The notes under the pieces were generated by a model that worked only from the letters and a program-made list of their open reading frames with translations, did not search any database and was not told the DNA's origin. From Verrucosispora sp. NA02020 (lineage in GTDB: Bacteria > Actinomycetota > Actinomycetes > Mycobacteriales > Micromonosporaceae): 64,000 nt of DNA. The stretch is taken from contig NZ_CP054923.1 of NCBI RefSeq assembly GCF_013364215.1, positions 4,588,001-4,652,000 on the forward strand, written 5' to 3'. A program made the position numbers and the translations under genes. Below, in pieces: positions 1 to 10,235 of this stretch (position 1 is its first letter; every line of letters starts with the position of its first letter).

Positions 1-982
1 GGTCGGCGACGGCGGCGCTGAGCACCCCCGGTGCCGGGAACAGCAGCCGGCGTACCGGATGCCCGGCGCGGGCGGTCCAGTCCCCGACGGCACGGTCCAG
101 ACCGGGCTCCACACCGTGCTCGGCGGCGGCCGGCGGGGCGGAGATCTCCGGCGGATCCCAGTTCACGCCGTCTCCCCCGGCGGAGCGCAACACCTGCCGC
201 AGCGCGGGGCTGTCCGGGTGGAAGTCGACCGGCTCCAGCCCGCTGGCCGGGCAGCCCACCTGGAAGCTGTGCCCGTCGGCGGCGTCGTGCACCGGCCAGG
301 TCCGCGCGTCGCTGAGCACCAGCACCGGCGCGCCCGGCACCAACCGGTCGCTCAGGAACCGCCGGTACGCCGTGGGCAGCGTGCGCCACCGGGCGGTCAA
401 CGCGACCGTCACGCCGGCCAGCGAGCCCCGGCTGGCCGGGCAGTGCACCTGGCGTACGTGCAGGTCGGGGTTTCCGGCCAGCAGCCGTCCGGCGAGGGCG
501 GCGCCGTGGTCCAGGGCGGCGCGGGGGCGGTCCACCGCGCCGCGCGGCCAGTGCGCGGTCATCTCGAAACCGGCGGGCAGCCACGGCATCCCGAGCGCGG
601 TCGCCAGGTGGGCGGCGGCGCCGTGCGGCGAGCCCAGCAGCACACCGGGGTACCGGCCGCGCGGGTACTGGTCGACGAACCAGCCGGCGACCCGGGCGGC
701 GTCGACCTCGGCGGTCTGCCCGGCGGTGAGGGCCACCCGTCCGGCGGTACGGGCGGCGGCGGCGCGGCGGATCGGGTCCGGAGTGCCGGCGAACCGGGAC
801 ACCGGGCCGACGTGACCGAGGTCGGCACAGTCGGTGCCGCGCAACGCACGGGCGACGGCGGCGACGAGGATCCGGGACGTGCTGCCGACCGCGACCACCC
901 GGTCGCCGGTCAGCCCCGCACCCGCTGCCGTGAGTCCCGGTCGCGATCCTCGCGCCGGCCCCACCGTGCCCCGTTCGCTCAC
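1..982 (-). CDS. Hypothetical protein, N-terminal 327 residues (runs off the left edge)
   Basis: An open frame on the minus strand has no stop between its GTG and the window edge, so the gene is cut and its C-terminus is unseen. The GTG lies about 9 bases after a purine-rich GGGAAG. The product is Ala/Gly/Arg-rich and soluble-looking, with no signal peptide or membrane segment. Readable stretches include VGSTSRILVAAVARAL near residue 32 and LLGSPHGAAAHLATALGMPW around residue 115. I do not recognise the family. It begins 58 bases after the stop of the TPP-enzyme-like gene on the same strand, so it is probably the third gene of that operon. The opposite strand is also open here but reads as an Arg/Pro-rich shadow. 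Confidence 0.7.
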   Translation of the reverse strand, partial: MSERGTVGPARGSRPGLTAAGAGLTGDRVVAVGSTSRILVAAVARALRGTDCADLGHVGPVSRFAGTPDPIRRAAAARTAGRVALTAGQTAEVDAARVAGWFVDQYPRGRYPGVLLGSPHGAAAHLATALGMPWLPAGFEMTAHWPRGAVDRPRAALDHGAALAGRLLAGNPDLHVRQVHCPASRGSLAGVTVALTARWRTLPTAYRRFLSDRLVPGAPVLVLSDARTWPVHDAADGHSFQVGCPASGLEPVDFHPDSPALRQVLRSAGGDGVNWDPPEISAPPAAAEHGVEPGLDRAVGDWTARAGHPVRRLLFPAPGVLSAAVAD

Positions 983-1040
983 GCGGCCCGGCTTCCCGCC
1001 CGGATGCGCCTTAAACAGGGCATCCCTCCACCGAGCGGGA

Positions 1041-2126
1041 TCAATCAGGTGATCTTCGACTGTCCACCCCGACGGTACGCAACACCCCGGCGGGGTCCAT
1101 GCCGGCCGGGCCGACCACCAGCTCCAGCAGGCACGGCCGGTCCGCGCCGAACGCCTCGGCCCCGGCCGCGCCGACCAGTTCCGGCCGGTCGACGCGGATG
1201 CCACGCAGACCGAGCAGGCGGGCCCAGCCCGCGTACGGGACGTCGTCGGTGGGCGGGTGGGGCGACCCGGCGTACCGGGGGTGCCCGGAGCGGGTGTTCA
1301 GCACCAGCAGCACCAGGCGCGGATCGGGCCACGCCGCCCGGTGTCGGGCGACGGCGACCAGTTCGGCCAGCCCGGAGGCGCGCATCCCCTCGTCGGCGAC
1401 GACGGCGAGCACCGGACGGGCCGGGTCGGCCAGCTTGGCGGCCAGCGCGTACGGCAGGGCCGTGCCGGGGGCACCGTCGGTGCGCAGGACCTCGACACCG
1501 GCGGGTACGCGCAGGTGGCGGGCGTACCCGGCGACGGTGCCGCCGCCGTCCACGGTCACCGCGCCGCCCGGGGGCAGCCGCGTGACCAGGTCGTCGATAG
1601 CCTGCCACGGGTCGACCGCCCGGCCGGGGCCTCCCGGGGCGCGGCGGGCGGACGCGTCGGCGGGCAGCACCAGGCAGACCGGTCCACCGCCGCGCAGGGC
1701 GCTGCCCAACGCCTCGTCCACCAACTCCGGTGCCCGGGTCGGGTCGGCGACGTACCGGACGTGCCGGCACGTCCCGGCGAAGCGGGGGCCGTCGTCACGG
1801 TGCCCGTCCGGCTGCTGCTCGCCGAGCACCGCCAGCACCGGCAGGCCGGCCCGCCGGGCGGCGTCGAGACCGCCGAGCAGACCCAACGCGTCCGGCCCGC
1901 CGTCGGAGAGGCAGACGCCGACCCCACCCGCGAACCGGGCGTGCCCGGCGGCCATCAGCGCGGCGCTGTCGGCGTGCCGCACGGGAACGAACTCCGGGTC
2001 GCCACCGGCCGCGTGCAACGCCTCGACCAGCGGCGCGGTCGCCGGGCCCGGCGCGCCATACACCCGCGCGACCCGCCAGGCCAGCAACCGTGCGACGACC
2101 GCGTCCGCGACGGCCGGGTCAGACAC
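1041..2126 (-). CDS. Short thiamine-diphosphate-enzyme homologue (acetolactate-synthase-like), probably non-canonical
   Basis: The 361-residue product aligns by eye with the PYR domain (residues 1-160) and PP domain (about 195-350) of acetolactate-synthase-type enzymes. It is far shorter than the usual 550 or so, because the central domain is missing. The PYR block VRHADSAALMAAGHAR corresponds to the family's RHExxAAxxAxGxAR, so Ala52 sits where the cofactor-activating Glu is expected. The cofactor motif GDG...N is degenerate (ADEG...NT). Start: GTG at 2126, overlapping the upstream gene's stop by 8 bases, which implies coupled translation. It may bind TPP without classical catalysis or act as an orphan subunit. 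Family membership is fairly sure; activity is not. Confidence 0.75.
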   Translation of the reverse strand: MSDPAVADAVVARLLAWRVARVYGAPGPATAPLVEALHAAGGDPEFVPVRHADSAALMAAGHARFAGGVGVCLSDGGPDALGLLGGLDAARRAGLPVLAVLGEQQPDGHRDDGPRFAGTCRHVRYVADPTRAPELVDEALGSALRGGGPVCLVLPADASARRAPGGPGRAVDPWQAIDDLVTRLPPGGAVTVDGGGTVAGYARHLRVPAGVEVLRTDGAPGTALPYALAAKLADPARPVLAVVADEGMRASGLAELVAVARHRAAWPDPRLVLLVLNTRSGHPRYAGSPHPPTDDVPYAGWARLLGLRGIRVDRPELVGAAGAEAFGADRPCLLELVVGPAGMDPAGVLRTVGVDSRRSPD

Positions 2127-3237
2127 CGCCCCGTCCCGGCGTGACCGGGTCGACGTAGCGCAGCACCGCACCCACGCCCTCCACGAGCTGCGGAGCCTCG
2201 TCCGGGCCCAGCACGGTCAGTTCGGCGTCGGTGCCGACCAGCGCCCGCACCAGCGCCGCGTCGGCGCGTACCCGGGCCGGCTCGGCCACGGTGGCGAGCT
2301 GACTCGGATCGGTGGCGATGTCGGTGGCCGCCGGGCCGATCCAGAGCTGCCCGTCGGCGGACGGGTCGTCCACCAGCAGCATCGTGTCGACCTGGTTGCG
2401 TTGCAGCGCGGCGACCACGGCGTCGAGTCCGGCGCCGACGTCCTCCTGGATGCCGAAGCGGTCCAGCGCGGCGGTCACCCGCTGGTCGGCCAGATCGGCG
2501 ATGGTCTGCACGGTCAGGTCGTCGAGCAGGCTCTGGTCGGCCCCCTCGGCGCGGGACCCGGCGTCGGTGCGGACCACCATGTCCTGCCAGCGGGCCGGCA
2601 TCTGGGCGGCGATCATGCCGGTGGCCCGGATGTCGCCGGCCACCACGACCACCTCGGCACCGACCCGTTCGGCCAGCTCCACGGTGGCCGCGGTGACGTC
2701 GCCCGCGTTGTGGTGCCACGCCTCCATGGCGGCGCGCTGGTAACGCGACTGCGACCAGCCGCCGGGCTTGACCCGGCGCAACGGGAAGCTCTCCCGGCCG
2801 GTGACGTGAGCTCGTCGGGGCACCCCACCGGCGCTGACCGACATCGCGTCGGCACCGGTCCGGTCGGCCAACACGCGTACCCACGCGACCTGCTCACCCC
2901 GTTGGGAGAGCAGCGGCATCACGTGCGGCAACGGCGCGTACGCGGCCAGGTCCCGCCGGGGTGGCGCGGCCAGGTACTCGGAGAGCACCACCCGCCCCTG
3001 GGCGCCGAAGACGGCGATCCCGTAGTCCCCGGGCAGCGGGTCGTGCCCGCGGACCACCCGGTCGATGGCGGCGACGGTCGGTTCGTCGGCCCCCTGCTCG
3101 GCGAGCTGCCGTTGCAGCCCGCGCCAGCGCAGGTCGAGGGCGGCGTGGGCGTCCTCGGTGTCCATCGAGGCGTCCAGGTAGACCGAGCACCACGGACCCG
3201 GGCGCTGATAGAGCGGGCGCAGGAAGGACAGCTGCAT
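2119..3237 (-). CDS. Rv2629-like protein with baeRF2 (bacterial eRF1-like) fold
   Basis: The 372-residue soluble protein starts MQLSFLRPLYQRPGPWCSVY, which matches the opening of the Rv2629/baeRF family 2 proteins of actinobacteria. These are distant relatives of archaeo-eukaryotic release factor eRF1 and are thought to work in ribosome-associated or stress (hypoxia) physiology. The central part alternates beta and alpha stretches (AEVVVVAGDIRATGMIAAQM; VDTMLLVDDP), as in the eRF1 C-terminal fold. ATG 3237 is chosen over an upstream in-frame ATG because it follows AAAGGGG at 7 bases. It heads a probable operon with the TPP-like gene, which overlaps its stop. Biochemical function is unknown. 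Confidence 0.8.
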   Translation of the reverse strand: MQLSFLRPLYQRPGPWCSVYLDASMDTEDAHAALDLRWRGLQRQLAEQGADEPTVAAIDRVVRGHDPLPGDYGIAVFGAQGRVVLSEYLAAPPRRDLAAYAPLPHVMPLLSQRGEQVAWVRVLADRTGADAMSVSAGGVPRRAHVTGRESFPLRRVKPGGWSQSRYQRAAMEAWHHNAGDVTAATVELAERVGAEVVVVAGDIRATGMIAAQMPARWQDMVVRTDAGSRAEGADQSLLDDLTVQTIADLADQRVTAALDRFGIQEDVGAGLDAVVAALQRNQVDTMLLVDDPSADGQLWIGPAATDIATDPSQLATVAEPARVRADAALVRALVGTDAELTVLGPDEAPQLVEGVGAVLRYVDPVTPGRGGV

Positions 3238-3385
3238 GCTCGACCCCTTTCCGGCTCGGCCCACCGCTTACCCGCGCCACCCGGCTTGTCACCTGCCGGC
3301 CACCGCGTGACCGATTTTCATTCACGTCGTTCAACCCCGAGGATCGATACGATCTGTGAGCAGAAGCGGACTCTGGGTGGTGGAC

Positions 3386-3925
3386 ATGGACACGACGTCG
3401 TACTCGCGGCGCAGCCTGCATCCGACCGGTCGGATCCTCACCGCGCAGATCGTGCGGCTGATGGACGGTTACCCCCGGGAGGTACGCGTGGGGCAGCCGG
3501 TACTGATGGTGGTGGTGGCCGCCGCCGGGGTGATCGGCCTGCTCGCCAAACTGGTGCGGGCCGCGCTCAGCGCCGGTTCCGGCACCGGCCGCCGCACGTT
3601 CAAGGAGCTGAAGAAGGGACCGGAGTACCTCGTCACGCCGGTCCGTCTGCGCGACTCGAACGGCAAACTGTACGAGGTGGAGCTGCACGGACACCTGCCG
3701 CAGAGCGCGCTGCACCCGGCCGACCACGTCCAGCTCACCCTGCGCGACCAGGGCGACCCGGATCTGGCGCCGAAGATCGAACGGATCGTCAACCTGACCA
3801 CCGGTCAACTACTACGGCCGCGTACCGCCACCATGTGGTCACACCTCGGCCCACCGCTGCTGCTCCAGGCCACGCTGGGTCTGCTGCTCCTGGCCGGGCT
3901 GGCCGCCTGCACCGCCCTCACCTGA
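3386..3925 (+). CDS. Two-pass membrane protein of unknown function
   Basis: The product is about 179 residues, with a membrane segment near residues 37-58 (LMVVVAAAGVIGLLAK) and another at the C-terminus (LLLQATLGLLLLAGLAAC). Between them lies a basic, probably soluble domain with a beta-rich run (EYLVTPVRLRDSNGKLYEVE) that resembles a small ligand or nucleic-acid-binding fold, but I cannot name it. ATG 3386 follows GGGTGGTGG; a GTG ten codons upstream (3356) is the alternative start. It is divergent from the baeRF2 gene and convergent with the DUF3817 gene, whose stop lies 3 bases beyond its own. Confidence 0.65.
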   Translation: MDTTSYSRRSLHPTGRILTAQIVRLMDGYPREVRVGQPVLMVVVAAAGVIGLLAKLVRAALSAGSGTGRRTFKELKKGPEYLVTPVRLRDSNGKLYEVELHGHLPQSALHPADHVQLTLRDQGDPDLAPKIERIVNLTTGQLLRPRTATMWSHLGPPLLLQATLGLLLLAGLAACTALT

Positions 3926-3928
3926 GGG

Positions 3929-4276
3929 TCAGCCGACCGGGGCGGGCTCCCGCTGCGGCGCGGACGTGGTGTCGAGCATGCCGCGTCGGCGGGCCCAACG
4001 CTCGAAGACGATGGTGGCGAACGGCGGCACCGCGCAGGCCAGCGCCACCACCGTGGCCGTCAGGCTCCACCGGTTGACTCGGGCCACGGCCAGCACCAGC
4101 AGCCCGTACACCACGAAGAGCGCACCGTGGATCGGGCCGAACACCTTGACCCCCAGCTCGTTGTCGGGCGGGCCGTACTTCGCCGCCATCCCGGCCAACA
4201 GGCCGGCCCAGGAGATCGCCTCCGCGATCGCCGCCACCACGAACAGCCGGGTCACCTTCTCGCGCACGTCAGCCAT
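3929..4276 (-). CDS. DUF3817 family membrane protein
   Basis: The 115-residue protein has three hydrophobic segments and the conserved features of the DUF3817 family: an early FxxxAxxEAISW block (residues 11-24 region), a GxKVFGPIHGALFVVY motif in the middle, and a third segment near ALACAVPPFATIVFE. Members are small integral membrane proteins of unknown role, common in actinobacteria. The start MADVREK at 4276 is preferred over an upstream ATG at 4333, because the extra 19 residues are not membrane-protein-like and run into the divergent ligase promoter region. Confidence 0.85.
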   Translation of the reverse strand: MADVREKVTRLFVVAAIAEAISWAGLLAGMAAKYGPPDNELGVKVFGPIHGALFVVYGLLVLAVARVNRWSLTATVVALACAVPPFATIVFERWARRRGMLDTTSAPQREPAPVG

Positions 4277-4377
4277 GGTATGTGCCGCCGGATCCGTGAA
4301 ACGCACGTGGTCGGGGCTTCCGCCCGGAGGCATGGACGTGCCACGTCGGGGGTACCAGGGGTGACAGGGTGGTGACC

Positions 4378-5856
4378 ATGGGCGAGGAAGTCGGCGCGCA
4401 GACCTTCAGTCGCCAGGATCGGGCTCGCTACCGGGACAAGGTGCGGCGCTGTCTCGACGTCTTCGCCGAGATGCTGCGGGAGTCCCGGTTCGACGTCGAC
4501 CGGCCGATGACCGGCCTGGAGATCGAGCTGAACCTGGTGGACGAGGACTCCATGCCCACCATGCGCAACACCGACGTGTTGCGTGCGGTGGCCGACCCGA
4601 GTTTCCAGACGGAGCTCGGGCAGTTCAACGTCGAGATCAACGTGGCGCCCCGGCGGCTGACCGGCACCGGCCTGGCCGAGTTCGAGCAGAGCGTACGGGC
4701 CAGCCTGAACGCCGCCGACCAACAGGCCCGGACGGTCGACGCCCGCCTGGTGATGATCGGCATCCTGCCGACCGTACGCCCCGAGCACCTGACCGCCGCG
4801 ACGCTGTCGCCCAATCCCCGCTACGCGTTGCTCAACGAGCAGATCTTCGCCGCCCGGGGCGAGGACCTACAGATCTCGGTCAACGGCGTGGAACGGCTGT
4901 CGGTGACCGCCGACACCATCACCCCGGAGGCCGCCTGCACCAGCACCCAGTTCCACCTCCAGGTCTCCCCGGCGCAGTTCGCCGACTACTGGAACGCCGC
5001 CCAGGCCATCGCCGGGATCCAGGTGGCGCTCGGCGCGAACTCGCCGCTGTTCTTCGGCCGGGAACTGTGGCGGGAGACCCGCATCCCGCTCTTCCAGCAG
5101 GCCACCGACACCCGCCCCGAGGAGATCAAGTCGCAGGGCGTACGGCCCCGGGTGTGGTTCGGGGAACGCTGGATCACCTCGGTCTTCGACCTGTTCGAGG
5201 AGAACGTGCGCTACTTCCCGGCCCTGCTCCCGGTCTGCGACGACGAGGACCCGTCCGAGACGCTGGCCGCCGGTGGCGTACCGAACCTGGCCGAGCTGCG
5301 GTTGCACAACGGCACGATCTACCGCTGGAACCGACCCGTCTACGACGTGCACCGGGGTCGCCCGCACCTGCGGGTGGAGAACCGGGTGCTGCCGGCCGGG
5401 CCGACCGTGCTGGACACCGTCGCCAACGGCGCCTTCTACTTCGGACTCGTCCGGGCACTCGCCGAGGCGGACCGGCCACTGTGGTCGCAGATGTCGTTCA
5501 GCGCCGCCGAGGAGAACTTCAACACCTGCGCCCGGCACGGCATCGACGCGCGCGTCTTCTGGCCCGGCCTGGGCTACCTGCCCGTCACCGAACTGGTGCT
5601 GCGTCGCCTGCTCCCGCTGGCCCAGCAGGGCCTGGACCACTGGGGCGTCGACCCGGACGAGCGGGACCGCCTGCTCGGCGTCATCGAGCAGCGCTGCCTC
5701 ACCGGCCGTAACGGCGCGAGCTGGCAGGTCGCCACGCTGCACCGGCTGGAGTCGACCGACCAGCTCGACCGGCCGGACGCGCTGCGCGAGGTGCTGCGGC
5801 ACTACGTGGAACTGATGCACAGCAACCGCCCGGTCCACGAGTGGCCGATCCCCTGA
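4378..5856 (+). CDS. Glutamate-cysteine-ligase family (GCS2) protein
   Basis: A 492-residue protein of the carboxylate-amine ligase/GCS2 superfamily. It shows the metal/ATP-site block TGLEIELNLVDE near residue 48, FNVEINVAPR around 85, STQFHLQVSP around 190 and the LRVENRVLPAGPT block around 335. These features suggest ATP-dependent joining of glutamate (or another acid) to an amine. It is longer than the YbdK-type enzymes (about 370) and has an extra C-terminal helical region. Actinomycetes normally make mycothiol, not glutathione, so the substrate cannot be inferred. ATG 4378 is preceded by GTG codons at 4369 and 4372, which could serve instead. It stands alone between divergent and downstream unrelated genes. 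Confidence 0.8.
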   Translation: MGEEVGAQTFSRQDRARYRDKVRRCLDVFAEMLRESRFDVDRPMTGLEIELNLVDEDSMPTMRNTDVLRAVADPSFQTELGQFNVEINVAPRRLTGTGLAEFEQSVRASLNAADQQARTVDARLVMIGILPTVRPEHLTAATLSPNPRYALLNEQIFAARGEDLQISVNGVERLSVTADTITPEAACTSTQFHLQVSPAQFADYWNAAQAIAGIQVALGANSPLFFGRELWRETRIPLFQQATDTRPEEIKSQGVRPRVWFGERWITSVFDLFEENVRYFPALLPVCDDEDPSETLAAGGVPNLAELRLHNGTIYRWNRPVYDVHRGRPHLRVENRVLPAGPTVLDTVANGAFYFGLVRALAEADRPLWSQMSFSAAEENFNTCARHGIDARVFWPGLGYLPVTELVLRRLLPLAQQGLDHWGVDPDERDRLLGVIEQRCLTGRNGASWQVATLHRLESTDQLDRPDALREVLRHYVELMHSNRPVHEWPIP

Positions 5857-5942
5857 CAGCCTCCTGACACAGAGAGTGACCAGAAGGGCACGGGCATTAC
5901 CGTAGGTGCGACGTCCTTCCGCCGGGTCGAGAGGATCCGCCG

Positions 5943-6983
5943 ATGCCTCCGTCACACCGACACTCCGTCACCCGCCTCGTCGCACCCCTCCTCGCGCTCG
6001 CCCTCGTCGGCGGCGCCCTCCAGCCCCTGCCCGCCGCCGCCGGCCCGCGCACCGGAACCGCCACCACCGGCGAGCTACGGACCACGATGCGGGACGCCGC
6101 CACCGGCGCCGACGCCCGCGGCTGCCTGAATCTCATCCCGGTCGACCGCGACCCGCTCACCGTCGTCGCCATCGGCGAGGAACAGATCGGGCGGCACGCC
6201 GGCTGCACCGGGATCGAGGGCGGTGCGGTGGTCGTCACCAACGTGCCACCCGGCCGCTACCGCCTGCTCGCCCGACCCTACGAAACCCACCACGGCCTGC
6301 AGTGGGTCGGCGCGCACGGCGGCACCGGCCAACGGGAGAAGGCGACGGTCGTCACGGTGCGGGCCGGCCGGACCGTCACCGCGCCGACGGTCCGCTTCGA
6401 CCCACCGGGTGCCGTCACCGGCCAACTGTCCCAGCCGGACGGCACGCCGCTGGTCTACTACGCGAGTGTCACGACGATGCCGTTCGTCGCGCATCCCAAG
6501 TACGGCAGCCCCGGCGCCATCAGCGACGACGACGGCCGATACACGCTGACCGGCCTCGGGCCGTACCACTGGCCGTTGTACTTCAGTGCGAACCAGATGG
6601 CCAGTCAGTGGTCCGGCGGCACCGCCGACTGGCGCGAGGCCCGCACGGTCCGGGTCCGCGCCGCTCGGACCGCCACCCTCGACCAGACGCTCACTCCCGG
6701 CACGGTGCTCAGCGGCACCGTCACCGCCCCGGACATCTCCTACTACGCGCAGGTGATCGCGTTCCATTCCCGCACCGGTGACGTCGTGGGCGTGTCGGAC
6801 GCGGGCTCCGAATACACGCTGCGGCTGCTGCCGGGGCAGTCGGTGGTGCTGCGCTGCGACTGCGCGTACACGCCGAGCCGGTGGTATCCGAACGCCGCGC
6901 AGATCGGCGGCGCCCAACCCCTGCGGGTACGCGGCACCCCGTTGACCGCGCACTTCGACTTCACCGGTGCCACCGTGCCGTGA
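5943..6983 (+). CDS. Secreted protein with carboxypeptidase-regulatory-like (CnaB-type) repeats
   Basis: The 346-residue protein has a clear signal peptide (basic start, VAPLLALALVGGAL core, PAAAG cleavage region near residue 34). The rest is beta-rich repeats with the features of carboxypeptidase-regulatory-like/CnaB domains: GAVTGQLSQPDGTPL...YYASV, SDDDGRYTLTGLGPYHWPLY, then GTVLSGTVTAPD...YAQV. No catalytic motif or C-terminal anchor is visible, so it is probably a freely secreted structural or binding protein. Two Cys (CDCAY, near residue 300) could form a disulphide. ATG 5943 follows GAGAGGATCC. A clear promoter was not found in the 86-base gap upstream. Confidence 0.75.
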   Translation: MPPSHRHSVTRLVAPLLALALVGGALQPLPAAAGPRTGTATTGELRTTMRDAATGADARGCLNLIPVDRDPLTVVAIGEEQIGRHAGCTGIEGGAVVVTNVPPGRYRLLARPYETHHGLQWVGAHGGTGQREKATVVTVRAGRTVTAPTVRFDPPGAVTGQLSQPDGTPLVYYASVTTMPFVAHPKYGSPGAISDDDGRYTLTGLGPYHWPLYFSANQMASQWSGGTADWREARTVRVRAARTATLDQTLTPGTVLSGTVTAPDISYYAQVIAFHSRTGDVVGVSDAGSEYTLRLLPGQSVVLRCDCAYTPSRWYPNAAQIGGAQPLRVRGTPLTAHFDFTGATVP

Positions 6984-6990
6984 GCCCGGT

Positions 6991-7159
6991 TCAGCGCAGG
7001 GCGGCCAGGGTCAGCGCGGTCGCCCGAGCGAGAAGGACGTCGTCGGACTCGGCGTCCTTCCCGCCCCGGCCGGAGATCACCGCCAGCACGATCGGAGGCC
7101 GGTCCGGGGGCCAGAGCACCGCGATGTCGTTGCGGGTGCCGTAGCCGCCGGCTACGCAC
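6991..7159 (-). pseudogene. C-terminal remnant of a class A beta-lactamase
   Basis: The last 55 or so codons read AGGYGTRNDIAVLWPPDRPP followed by IVLAVISGRGGKDAESDDVL and a final helix. This is the class A beta-lactamase ending: the residues just after the KTG box, strand B4, strand B5 and the terminal helix. Nothing upstream in any minus-strand frame supplies the SxxK, SDN or the Lys-Thr-Gly of the KTG box; the preceding codons are unrelated. The gene has therefore lost about four fifths of its 5' end and cannot make an enzyme. The stop codon is intact (6991-6993). Confidence 0.8.
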
Positions 7160-7231
7160 GGTAAAGCGGATCCGCGAGGAAGGTCACTTCGGTCGATCGG
7201 CCATCGATCGGTGGCCGCGCGCCGCCCGGGT

Positions 7232-7555
7232 TCAGCCGCCCGCCTGCCACACCTTCCAGAGGCCGTATACGGCCGAGACACCGAGCGCCACGGTGCCCAG
7301 CAGGACCGCCTGGCGGCGCTGCGCACTCGGACGCACCTGGGCGACGACGGTGGCCGCATAGAGCAGCGCCACGATGATCGTCCAGGCCCACGCGGTGGAG
7401 ATCCGTTCGTCGACCCGGCAACCGGCCGGCGCGGGGTGGACCGCCGGGCACACGTCGACGCGCGGCACGGCCAGATACCAGAAGCCGGCCCAGGCGAGGA
7501 CCGCGACGGCGCTCGCCACGGCGACCGACAGCCAGGGTCGGAGCACTGCGGGCAC
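7232..7555 (-). CDS. Small two/three-pass membrane protein
   Basis: The 107-residue product starts at GTG 7555, exactly 5 bases after a perfect AGGAGG, which fixes the start. Hydrophobic segments lie at residues 9-30 (LSVAVASAVAVLAWAGFWYL), 57-75 (AWTIIVALLYAATVVAQV) and 84-101. Between the first two are two Cys (residues 36 and 46) in a loop of about 25 residues, probably extracytoplasmic and disulphide-capable. No family recognised. It lies downstream of argG on the same strand, separated by a strong hairpin terminator, so it is probably its own transcript. Confidence 0.75.
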   Translation of the reverse strand: MPAVLRPWLSVAVASAVAVLAWAGFWYLAVPRVDVCPAVHPAPAGCRVDERISTAWAWTIIVALLYAATVVAQVRPSAQRRQAVLLGTVALGVSAVYGLWKVWQAGG

Positions 7556-7648
7556 GGCCACCTCCTTCGGGACACCCGGAGGCGTCGGACGTACGGGACA
7601 CCCGGGGGCGGCCAGCGTACCGGTCGCGGATCCTCGCGCCGGAGACGG

Positions 7649-7694
7649 CACCGCCCGCCGCCGACGGTGGGTGACCGTCGACGGCGGGCGGGTG
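7649..7694 (-). terminator. Hairpin terminator after argG
   Basis: A near-perfect GC-rich inverted repeat (CACCGCCCGCCG... paired with ...CGGCGGGCGGGTG) begins 23 bases beyond the argG stop. There is no U-run, as usual for intrinsic terminators in high-GC actinomycetes. Confidence 0.65.
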
Positions 7695-7716
7695 AGCCTG
7701 GTCGGAGCCCCGGCGG

Positions 7717-9260
<1,544 letters not shown>

Positions 9261-9268
<8 letters not shown>

Positions 9269-10154
9269 GGGTGCCGGCTGCTTCGCGGAGGGCGGCGATC
9301 GTGGTGCGTACGGCGGGAGTGTGTTCGACGGCGTCGTGCACCACCACGTGGATCGAGCGGACCGGTGTCGGGCGGACCACCCGGATCGGAGTCACACCGT
9401 CCGGCAGGTGTGCGGCGCCGAGCGCGGGCAGCACCGTGAGGCCGATGCCGGCCGCGACGAAGGCGAGCGCCGTCCGGTAGTCGTGCGCCTCGACCCGGAA
9501 CGCCGGGCTGAATCCGGCGGCGGTGCACGCTTCGAGGAGTTTGGCGCGGCACCAGCCTCGGGCGAAGTCGTTGTCGACCCAGCGCTCTTCGGCGAGTTCG
9601 GCGAGGTCCACCTCGTCGTGGCCGGCGAGGGGGTGCCCGGCGGGCAGCACGGCCACGTACGGGTCGTCGACGATGTGCTGGGCGGTGAAGCCCGCACCGG
9701 GATCGAAGCCGGGGTCCGCCACGACCACCTGGACGTCGGCGCGTTCCTCCCGACTGTCCGGGATGTGCTCCCGGAGTTGCAGGTCGATCCGGACGCCGGG
9801 CAGGTCGGCGAGGATGCGGCGTACCACCAGCGGCATCCACGCCTCGCCCACCGACGCGAAGTACGCGATGGAGAGCGAGCCGGTGCGACCGGTACGCAGG
9901 TCGGCGATCAGCGACTCGGCCGCGCCGACCCGGGCGAGCACCCGGTCCGCCTCGGCGGCGAGGGCATGGCCGGCGGAGGTGGGCCGCAGGCCCCGGCCGG
10001 CGCGGGCGAGGAGAGTGAGCCCGGTCTCGCGTTGCAGCGCGGTGAGGTGCTGACTGACGGCGGAGGGGGTGTAGCCGAGGTTGGCGGCGGCAGCCTGGAC
10101 GGAGCCGGAGGCGACGACGGAACGGAAGACCCGGAGGCGGTGGACGTCGAGCAC
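9261..10154 (-). CDS. LysR-family transcriptional regulator
   Basis: The 297-residue protein has the N-terminal winged helix (LRVFRSVVASGSVQAAAANL then TPSAVSQHLTALQRETGLTL, residues 6-50) followed by a periplasmic-binding-like effector domain (residues 92-290). It starts at GTG 10154 and is divergent from an EamA transporter 81 bases away, the usual arrangement in which a LysR protein controls its neighbour. The effector cannot be guessed. The last two codons and stop (CGG ATG TAA) fall in the family A repeat, so the original 3' end may have been replaced. Confidence 0.9.
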
Positions 10155-10235
10155 CTAACAACCGTAAAGCAAAACTTAACTGTCGTGAAGAAAGAGTCGC
10201 TGGTGCTGAATCGTCGAGCATTCGAGAATCGGTCC
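10155..10235. promoter_or_regulatory. Divergent LysR/EamA promoter region
   Basis: An 81-base gap holds an unusually AT-rich stretch for this DNA (around 10164-10195, including AAAGCAAAACTTAACTG). That is where divergent promoters and the LysR operator would be expected. A clean T-N11-A dyad could not be fixed by eye. Confidence 0.5.

Noticed and set aside
1099..4077. A 992-codon open frame on the plus strand
   Set aside because: Antisense to two well-supported genes. Its product is Arg/Pro/Ser-rich without motifs, and it has no ribosome site: a high-GC shadow.
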